The translations under genes and the position numbers were made by a program. Shown one piece after another: positions 58,841-64,000 of a DNA stretch of 64,000 bases. Position 1 is the first letter of the stretch. Each line of letters starts with the position of its first letter. This stretch comes from Mycobacterium sp. GA-2829 (lineage in GTDB: Bacteria > Actinomycetota > Actinomycetes > Mycobacteriales > Mycobacteriaceae): the NCBI RefSeq assembly GCF_001499965.1, contig NZ_LQIT01000030.1, forward strand, positions 1 to 64,000, read 5' to 3'. A model generated the notes under the pieces. It did no database searches, was not told the origin of the DNA, and saw only the letters and a program-made list of their open reading frames with translations.

Positions 58841-58889
58841 CGAGCGCACGGTTGCCGACACGTCGGAACGTGCGACAACCGTGCGCTCG
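58841..58889. repeat. Palindromic repeat, family C
   Basis: CGAGCGCACGGTTG (58841-58854) and CAACCGTGCGCTCG (58876-58889) are perfect 14-bp arms. A nested hairpin CCGAC-AC-GTCGG sits inside the loop. Between fadB2 and aceA, same strand. Confidence 0.9.
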
Positions 58890-58902
58890 GCAATTGTGAC
58901 TC

Positions 58903-60189
58903 TTAGTGGAACTGACCTTCTTCGGTGGAACCGGTCAGCGCGGTGGTCGAGCTGGTCGGGTCCACGGTGGTGGCGATCCGGTCGAAGTAGCCGGCGCCGA
59001 CCTCGCGCTGGTGCTTCGTCGCGGTGTAGCCCCGCTCCTCGGCGGCGAACTCGCGCTCCTGCAGTTCGACGTAGGCGGTCATCTGGTTGCGGGCGTACCC
59101 GTAGGCCAGATCGAACATCGAGTAGTTCAGGGCGTGGAAGCCGGCCAGCGTGATGAACTGGAACTTGAAGCCCATCGCGCCGAGTTCCTTCTGGAACTTC
59201 GCGATCGTGGCGTCGTCGAGGTGCTTCTTCCAGTTGAACGACGGCGAGCAGTTGTAGGCCAGCATCTGGTCCGGGAACTCGGCCTGCACGCCTTCGGCGA
59301 ACTTGCGGGCGAGTTCGAGATCCGGGGTGCCGGTCTCCATCCAGATCAGATCCGAGTACGGCGCGTAGGCCTTGGCGCGGGCGATGCACGGCTCGATGCC
59401 GTTCTTGACCCGGTAGAAGCCTTCCTTGGTGCGCTCACCGGTGATGAAGGGCTGGTCGCGCTCGTCGACGTCGGAGGTGATCAGCGTGGCGGCCTCGGCG
59501 TCGGTGCGGGCGATGACGACGGTCGGCACGTCGGCGACGTCGGCCGCGAGACGGGCCGAGGTCAGGGTGCGGATGTGCTGCTGAGTCGGGATCAGCACCT
59601 TGCCACCGAGGTGGCCGCACTTCTTCTCCGAGGCCAGCTGGTCCTCCCAGTGCGAGCCCGCGACACCGGCGGCGATCATCGCCTTCTGCAGCTCGTAAAC
59701 GTTGAGCGCACCACCGAAGCCGGCCTCGCCGTCGGCGACGATCGGCACGAGCCAGTTCTCGACGGAGGTGTCGCCCTCGACCTTGGCGATCTCGTCGGCG
59801 CGCAGCAGCGCGTTGTTGATGCGGCGCACGACCTGCGGCACCGAGTTGGCCGGGTAGAGGCTCTGGTCGGGGTAGGTGTGGCCGGACAGGTTCGCGTCAC
59901 CGGCGACCTGCCACCCCGAGAGATAGATGGCCTTGAGGCCGGCGCGCACCTGCTGGACGGCCATGTTGCCGGTCAGCGCACCGAGCGCGTTGACGAACTC
60001 CATGTCGTGCAGCTGGTTCCACAGCACCTCGGCGCCGCGGCGGGCCAGCGTGGCCTCCTCGACGACGGTGCCCTGCAGCGCGACGACGTCTGCGGCGGAG
60101 TACTCGCGGGTGATGCCCTTCCAGCGGGGGTTGGTGTCCCAGTCCTTCTGGATCTCTTCGGGTGACTTCGGCTTGCCAACGGTCGACAT
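58903..60189 (-). CDS. aceA: Isocitrate lyase (AceA / Icl1)
   Basis: 428 residues. Splits isocitrate into glyoxylate and succinate, also acts on 2-methylisocitrate in mycobacteria. The signature KKCGH with C191 is in ASEKKCGHLGGKVL. ATG 60189 after AAGGAGCC. The 266-bp upstream region carries TTTGCAAA and other regulatory motifs. Corresponds to Rv0467. Confidence 0.97.
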   Translation of the reverse strand: MSTVGKPKSPEEIQKDWDTNPRWKGITREYSAADVVALQGTVVEEATLARRGAEVLWNQLHDMEFVNALGALTGNMAVQQVRAGLKAIYLSGWQVAGDANLSGHTYPDQSLYPANSVPQVVRRINNALLRADEIAKVEGDTSVENWLVPIVADGEAGFGGALNVYELQKAMIAAGVAGSHWEDQLASEKKCGHLGGKVLIPTQQHIRTLTSARLAADVADVPTVVIARTDAEAATLITSDVDERDQPFITGERTKEGFYRVKNGIEPCIARAKAYAPYSDLIWMETGTPDLELARKFAEGVQAEFPDQMLAYNCSPSFNWKKHLDDATIAKFQKELGAMGFKFQFITLAGFHALNYSMFDLAYGYARNQMTAYVELQEREFAAEERGYTATKHQREVGAGYFDRIATTVDPTSSTTALTGSTEEGQFH

Positions 60190-60351
60190 CAGGCGGCTCC
60201 TTCGGTTCCTTACATCGCTGGAGTGGTGCCGGAGTTCCCGGCTTGTTAACACCCACGCGACTTCACTGCTGTGCTGTAGCGAGGATGCCCTACGGCATAA
60301 CCGCAGGTCCACCCGTTTCAATCGCCAACTTTTGCCAAGCGGCGTGAGGAA

Positions 60352-60370
60352 TTTGCAAAGGTTGCGAAGG
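60352..60370. promoter_or_regulatory. RamB/PrpR box TTTGCAAA with TTGCGAAGG repeat upstream of aceA
   Basis: TTGCAAAGG (60353-60361) and TTGCGAAGG (60362-60370) are tandem 9-mers with one mismatch; the first includes the palindromic TTTGCAAA (60352-60359). TTTGCAAA is the site recognised by PrpR, and a related motif by RamB, at mycobacterial icl1 (known from the literature). It lies 163-181 bp upstream of the aceA ATG. Confidence 0.65.
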
Positions 60371-60383
60371 CCGGAGCGCCTTG

Positions 60384-60441
60384 ACCGGTTCAGTAGCTAC
60401 TGGCCGGTAACGTATTTCCGCTGGTCAGTACGCTTGTACTG
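60384..60441. promoter_or_regulatory. Twin palindromes CAGTAGCTACTG and CAGTAC-GCTT-GTACTG
   Basis: The first (60391-60402) is a perfect 12-bp palindrome flanked by ACCGG/CCGGT; the second (60426-60441) is a perfect 6-4-6 palindrome. Both start CAGTA and end TACTG. They lie between the acyl-ACP thioesterase-like gene stop and aceA. Either two operators for one regulator or hairpins at the upstream gene's 3' end. Confidence 0.5.
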
Positions 60442-60455
60442 TTAAACCGGGAACG

Positions 60456-61274
60456 TCAGAGACTGAACAGGCATGCGACGGCTTTTGTCTCGTCGCCGAC
60501 GGCATATGTGAGCGTTGTAACACTCCGGTCGGTGAGATCTTCGCCGAACTTGTCGGTCGAACCGGCCGGATGCTCGTGCGAGAGGATCTCCAGCTTGTCG
60601 CCGAGCGCGACGGGGAGATCGTGTTCGATCGTCACCCGCAGCGGCTTCTGCAGCAACTCGGGATGGTTGTAGAGGTAGTCCTCGACCACCGACCAGTACA
60701 CGGAGTTGTTCATATGGTCGAAGATGTCGATGTCGCTGACCCGCACCGGATACTCGCGGATCTCGTGGGCGTCCTCGCGGAGCCCCGCGGTCAGGTACGG
60801 CTTCCACCGCAACCGGTTGACGTCGGTGGTGCGCCGCAACCCGGCGATGAAGTCGTCGGCGATGCGCGCCGGGCCCTGGGTCTCGCGGTTGATGTTGATC
60901 CAGAACGCCTCGGACTCCATCAACCCGCGGCCGCGCTTCCCTTCTATGCGTACCCGCATCTCACACCACCGGTTCGACGTGCCCGAACACCAGCGCCGCA
61001 GCCGCAGCATGTCCTGGAACTCGATCGGCCGGATCAGGTCGATCATCGTGCGGCGCACGATCCACAGCGGGTGGGTCTTCTCGTAGCCGAGCTCGCGCAG
61101 GTGGTCGGAACCGATGTCCTGGATGTGCCGGGTGGCGGCGTCGAACTTCAGACGTCCGGTGCGGTCGACGTCCGCGACGCGCAGCGGCCAGCCGGTGTCG
61201 AAGACGTCGGGGTGCGGGTCGGGCACCGGCATCATCGTCTTGTTGAGCCCGGTTCCCGTGGTCGTGCCGCTCAC
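60456..61274 (-). CDS. Acyl-ACP thioesterase-like hot-dog protein (Rv0466-like)
   Basis: 272 residues in two hot-dog domains. The first (residues ~25-150) begins FDTGWPLRVADVDRTGRLKFD; the second (~165-270) contains YPVRVSDIDIFDHMNNSVYWS, with an Asp/His/Asn set typical of FatA/FatB-type thioesterases. Likely releases fatty acids from ACP or CoA in the cytosol. GTG start 61274 after AGGAGAGGAC. Divergent from ramB. Confidence 0.88.
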   Translation of the reverse strand: MSGTTTGTGLNKTMMPVPDPHPDVFDTGWPLRVADVDRTGRLKFDAATRHIQDIGSDHLRELGYEKTHPLWIVRRTMIDLIRPIEFQDMLRLRRWCSGTSNRWCEMRVRIEGKRGRGLMESEAFWININRETQGPARIADDFIAGLRRTTDVNRLRWKPYLTAGLREDAHEIREYPVRVSDIDIFDHMNNSVYWSVVEDYLYNHPELLQKPLRVTIEHDLPVALGDKLEILSHEHPAGSTDKFGEDLTDRSVTTLTYAVGDETKAVACLFSL

Positions 61275-61343
61275 TGTCGTCCTCTCCTACTGATCACCCG
61301 GCGCGTACATGCCAGGCGACCCGATACTGCCACAGCCCCCGTC

Positions 61344-61374
61344 TTGGCAAGACTGCGAAGGCGCCTGTTCGCAG
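61344..61374. promoter_or_regulatory. RamB-like site and inverted repeat in the ramB promoter
   Basis: TTGGCAAGACTGCGAAGG (61344-61361) resembles the aceA site at 60352-60370 in GCAA followed by TGCGAAGG. The element CTGCGAA-N8-TTCGCAG (61353-61374) is an inverted repeat. It suggests autoregulation of ramB and shared control with aceA. Confidence 0.5.
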
Positions 61375-61380
61375 CGTTGT

Positions 61381-61386
61381 TAGGCT
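61381..61386 (+). promoter_or_regulatory. -10 element TAGGCT for ramB (leaderless)
   Basis: TAGGCT followed by seven bases and the GTG at 61394; no Shine-Dalgarno. It lies just beyond the inverted repeat, as expected for a repressor site that blocks the promoter. Confidence 0.5.
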
Positions 61387-61393
61387 GGTTGAC

Positions 61394-62809
61394 GTGCCCA
61401 AAACGTTCGTGGGATCGCGGGTGCGCCAACTGCGCAACGAGCGCGGCTACAGCCAGGCCGCGCTGGCGCAGATGCTCGGCATCTCACCCAGTTACCTCAA
61501 CCAGATCGAACACGACGTCCGCCCGCTGACGGTCGCGGTGCTGCTGCGCATCACCGAGGTGTTCGGGGTCGACGCCACCTTTTTCGCCTCCCAGGACGAC
61601 ACCCGACTGGTCGCCGAACTGCGCGAGGTGGCGATGGACCGCGACTTGGGCGTCGACGTCGACGTCTCCGAGATCGCCGACATGGTGATGGCGCATCCGA
61701 CCCTGGCCCGGGCCATGGTCAACCTGCATCGGCGCTACCGGCTGACGACGACCCAGCTCGCCGCGGCGACCGAGGACCGCTACAGCGACGGTAGCGGCTC
61801 GGGGTCGATCACGATGCCCCACGAAGAGGTCCGCGATTACTTCTACCAACGGCAGAACTACCTGCACGAACTCGACACCGCCGCCGAGGACCTCACCGTC
61901 CGGATGCGCATGCACCGCGGCGACCTGGCCGGCGAGCTGTCCAACCGGCTCGCGACGGTGCACGGTGTGCACATCGTCCGGCGCATCGACCTCGGCGAGA
62001 CCGTGCTGCACCGCTTCGACCCCGCCACCAAGACCCTCGAGATGGGCACCCACCTGTCGACCGGTCAGCAGGTGTTCAAGATGGCCGCCGAACTGGCCTA
62101 CCTCGAGTTCGGCGACCTGATCGACAAGATGGTCGACGAGGGCATGTTCACCAGCGACGAGTCCCGCACCTTGGCGCGGCTGGGGCTCGCCAACTACTTC
62201 GCCGCCGCGACGGTGCTGCCCTACCGGCAGTTCCACGACGTCGCGGAGAACTTCCGCTACGACGTCGAACGGCTCTCGGCGTTCTACTCCGTCAGCTACG
62301 AGACCATCGGTCATCGGCTCTCCACGCTGCAGCGGCCGTCGATGCGCGGGGTGCCGTTCTCGTTCATCCGCGTCGACCGGGCGGGCAACATGTCGAAACG
62401 CCAGTCCGCCACGGGTTTTCACTTCTCCTCCAGCGGCGGCACCTGCCCGCTGTGGAACGTCTACGAGACGTTCGCGAACCCGGGCAAGATCCAGGTGCAG
62501 ATCGCCCAGATGCCCGACGGCCGCAACTACATGTGGGTGGCACGGACCGTCGAGCGCCGTGCGTCGCGCTATGGTCAGCCGGGTAAGACGTTCGCGATCG
62601 GCCTGGGATGCGAACTGCGCCATGCGCATCGGCTGGTCTACTCCGAGGGATTGGATCTTTCTGGTGAGAATGCGACACCCATCGGGGCCGGTTGCCGGGT
62701 CTGCGAGCGGGACAACTGTCCGCAGCGGGCGTTCCCCGCACTCGGCCGCGCCCTCGACCTCGACGAGCACCGGTCCACGGTCTCGCCGTACCTGGTGAAA
62801 CAGCCATGA
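61394..62809 (+). CDS. ramB: Transcriptional regulator RamB (XRE-type, acetate/glyoxylate metabolism)
   Basis: 471 residues. N-terminal HTH (residues ~10-65: LRNERGYSQAALAQMLGISPSYLNQIE), then an IrrE/DUF955-like peptidase-type domain around residues 150-300 (EVRDYFYQRQNYLHEL), and a C-terminal short-chain fatty acyl-CoA regulator domain ending with C-X2-C-type cysteines (GCRVCERDNCPQRAFPA). In actinobacteria RamB represses aceA and other acetate genes when glucose is available. Corresponds to Rv0465c. Confidence 0.92.
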   Translation: MPKTFVGSRVRQLRNERGYSQAALAQMLGISPSYLNQIEHDVRPLTVAVLLRITEVFGVDATFFASQDDTRLVAELREVAMDRDLGVDVDVSEIADMVMAHPTLARAMVNLHRRYRLTTTQLAAATEDRYSDGSGSGSITMPHEEVRDYFYQRQNYLHELDTAAEDLTVRMRMHRGDLAGELSNRLATVHGVHIVRRIDLGETVLHRFDPATKTLEMGTHLSTGQQVFKMAAELAYLEFGDLIDKMVDEGMFTSDESRTLARLGLANYFAAATVLPYRQFHDVAENFRYDVERLSAFYSVSYETIGHRLSTLQRPSMRGVPFSFIRVDRAGNMSKRQSATGFHFSSSGGTCPLWNVYETFANPGKIQVQIAQMPDGRNYMWVARTVERRASRYGQPGKTFAIGLGCELRHAHRLVYSEGLDLSGENATPIGAGCRVCERDNCPQRAFPALGRALDLDEHRSTVSPYLVKQP

Positions 62810-63342
62810 CTCGCATCCCGCCCGGCGGCTTCCGGGAACTCGGTCCGGTCAACTGGGTGATCGCCAAGGCCGGCGCCCGCGTCATCCGTGCCCCGCGGTT
62901 CACCCTGTTCAACGTGCTCGGTCAGCACCACCTGCTGTTCCTGGCGTTCCTGCCCTACAGCGGGGTGCTGCTCGGCCGGTTGGGCAAACTGTCGCGGCAG
63001 GACGCCGAACTGGTGATCCTGCGGGTGGCCCACCTGCGCGAATCCGAATACGAACTGCAGCAGCACCGCCGCCTGGCGCGCAGCCGCGGGGTCGACGCCG
63101 GCCTGCAGGCCCGTATCTTCGAGGGTCCGGACGCCGAGGGCCTCACCGACCGGCAGCGGGTGCTCATCACCGCCACCGACGAGTTCGTCGTCACCCGCGG
63201 AGTGTCACCGCAGACGTGGGCGACCCTGTCGCGGCACCTCACCAAGAAGCAGCTGATCGAATTCTGTTTACTCGCAGCGCAATACGACGGTCTGGCGGCG
63301 ACGATCGCCACGCTGCAGGTGCCGCTGGACTTCCCGGACTAA
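62806..63342 (+). CDS. Carboxymuconolactone decarboxylase/AhpD-like family protein (Rv0464c-like)
   Basis: 178 residues. AhpD-like helical fold with the core LVILRVAHLRESEYELQQHRR. The CXXC cysteines of AhpD are replaced (ESEYE before QQH), so it is unlikely to be a thiol peroxidase; it may be a lyase or a non-catalytic paralog. ATG 62806 overlaps the ramB stop. Confidence 0.82.
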   Translation: MTRIPPGGFRELGPVNWVIAKAGARVIRAPRFTLFNVLGQHHLLFLAFLPYSGVLLGRLGKLSRQDAELVILRVAHLRESEYELQQHRRLARSRGVDAGLQARIFEGPDAEGLTDRQRVLITATDEFVVTRGVSPQTWATLSRHLTKKQLIEFCLLAAQYDGLAATIATLQVPLDFPD

Positions 63343-63346
63343 GAGA

Positions 63347-63616
63347 CTAGAGATACGTCACGCCCAGCACGACGATCGAGAGCAGCACCGGCGCGGCGGG
63401 CAGTCCCCACAGGAACGCCGACCACACGTAGTCCTTGGCCGCAAACCGGCGCCACCCGAAATACCCGAGTGCGGCGCCGGCCAGGAACGACACCACCGCC
63501 ACCACCAGGACCCAGGTGCTGACGTCGGTGGAGCCGGTGGCCAGCGAGATCGCGACCAGCCACAGGATGTGACCCGCTACGATCCCGCCGACCCCGGCGA
63601 CGATCTCGTTTCTCAA
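63347..63616 (-). CDS. Small three-helix membrane protein (Rv0463-like)
   Basis: 89 residues. Hydrophobic segments at about 8-27, 33-50 and 67-87. The start is most likely TTG 63616, which overlaps the lpd stop as TTGA; no ATG or GTG precedes the first helix in this frame. Converges on the AhpD-like gene with a 4-bp gap. Function unknown. Confidence 0.65.
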   Translation of the reverse strand: MRNEIVAGVGGIVAGHILWLVAISLATGSTDVSTWVLVVAVVSFLAGAALGYFGWRRFAAKDYVWSAFLWGLPAAPVLLSIVVLGVTYL

Positions 63617-64000
63617 AAGTTGATCATGTGGCCGGCGAGACCGTGGAAGGCCTCCTGCAGCGCCTCCGACAGGGTCGGGTGAGTGTGCACGTTGCGGGCC
63701 AGCTCGTTGGCGGTGAGGTCCCACTTCTGCGCCAGGGTCAGCTCGGGCAGCAACTCGGAGACGTCGTGACCGATCAGGTGCCCGCCGATCAGCTCGCCGT
63801 ACTTGGCGTCGGCGATCAGCTTCACGAACCCGGCCGGGGCGCCCATACCGTGCGCCTTACCGTTCGCGGTGAACGGGAACTTCGCGACCTTGACGTCGTA
63901 GCCCTCTTCGCGGGCCTGCTCCTCGGTGAGCCCGAAGGAGGCGACCTGCGGCTGACAGAACGTCGCGCGCGGCATCATCCGGTAGTCGCCCAGCGGCAGC
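63613..64000 (-). CDS. lpdA: Dihydrolipoamide dehydrogenase, C-terminal part
   Basis: About 129 C-terminal residues; the gene starts beyond 64000. Contains the interface domain and the His-Glu active-site pair in NVHTHPTLSEALQEAFHG. Flavoprotein E3 of 2-oxo acid dehydrogenases and, in mycobacteria, of antioxidant defence. Corresponds to lpdC (Rv0462). Ends at TGA 63613-63615, overlapping the following membrane gene. Confidence 0.92.
   Translation of the reverse strand, partial: LPLGDYRMMPRATFCQPQVASFGLTEEQAREEGYDVKVAKFPFTANGKAHGMGAPAGFVKLIADAKYGELIGGHLIGHDVSELLPELTLAQKWDLTANELARNVHTHPTLSEALQEAFHGLAGHMINF

Overview
The window is GC-rich, mycobacterial chromosome. The core gene order is recognisably that of Mycobacterium tuberculosis H37Rv from about Rv0531 down to Rv0462, read in the opposite direction (locus names are from my recollection of H37Rv, not from a search). 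The extra catabolic genes and the lack of IS elements or MIRU repeats suggest an environmental, probably rapid-growing Mycolicibacterium-type species. I see no rRNA, tRNA, CRISPR, prophage or intact insertion sequence, and no gap between genes longer than 300 bp.

Left part (1-17.6 kb), almost entirely on the minus strand. A PLP enzyme cut by the edge and small membrane proteins lead into a system II cytochrome c maturation operon: TlpA/CcsX-like lipoprotein, CcdA, ResB, CcsB, then a MinD/ParA-like ATPase. Its genes overlap by 4 bp and follow hemL and a histidine-phosphatase gene. A short accessory patch (8.6-11.0 kb) holds a PPOX-fold protein, an acidic protein and a TetR/MpaB-oxygenase pair. 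Then come four small membrane genes and the heme operon hemA-hemC-hemD-hemB. Together these genes take glutamyl-tRNA to uroporphyrinogen III and attach heme to c-type cytochromes.

Middle part (17.7-35 kb). A glutaredoxin-like protein, SerB1-type HAD phosphatase, HadA-like dehydratase, acyltransferase, atypical SDR epimerase, the 33-residue ribosomal protein bS22, an excisionase-type HTH protein, proC, a thioesterase, a TIM-barrel isomerase, a membrane protein, ppx1, the phosphate two-component system senX3-regX3, gpmA, mshA (first step of mycothiol synthesis) and a ROK regulator.

An 8.6-kb accessory island (35.1-43.7 kb) sits where H37Rv has Rv0484c next to Rv0483. It encodes a DapB-like dehydrogenase, an omega-aminotransferase, glutaryl-CoA dehydrogenase, semialdehyde dehydrogenase, class III CoA-transferase, C26 gamma-glutamyl hydrolase and a PucR regulator. 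The set fits 5-aminovalerate/cadaverine (lysine) breakdown to crotonyl-CoA. The island is bracketed by two copies of one palindromic repeat.

Right part (43.8-64 kb). L,D-transpeptidase (LprQ type), murB, two DUF2505 proteins, a methyltransferase, a sodium/solute symporter, a nitrilase-type amidase, an LmeA-like membrane protein, deoC, small secreted/membrane proteins, hbhA with its XRE neighbour, a DUF445 protein, TetR-ppk2, an AbiEi/DUF559 putative nuclease flanked by two ~60-bp palindromes, fadB2, aceA (isocitrate lyase), an acyl-ACP thioesterase-like protein, ramB and the 3' part of a dihydrolipoamide dehydrogenase gene.

The main unexplained signal is a superfamily of six long intergenic palindromes. 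Their stems differ, but they share a right-hand end (CTCG followed by G or C). Two of them bracket the putative nuclease gene and two bracket the catabolic island.
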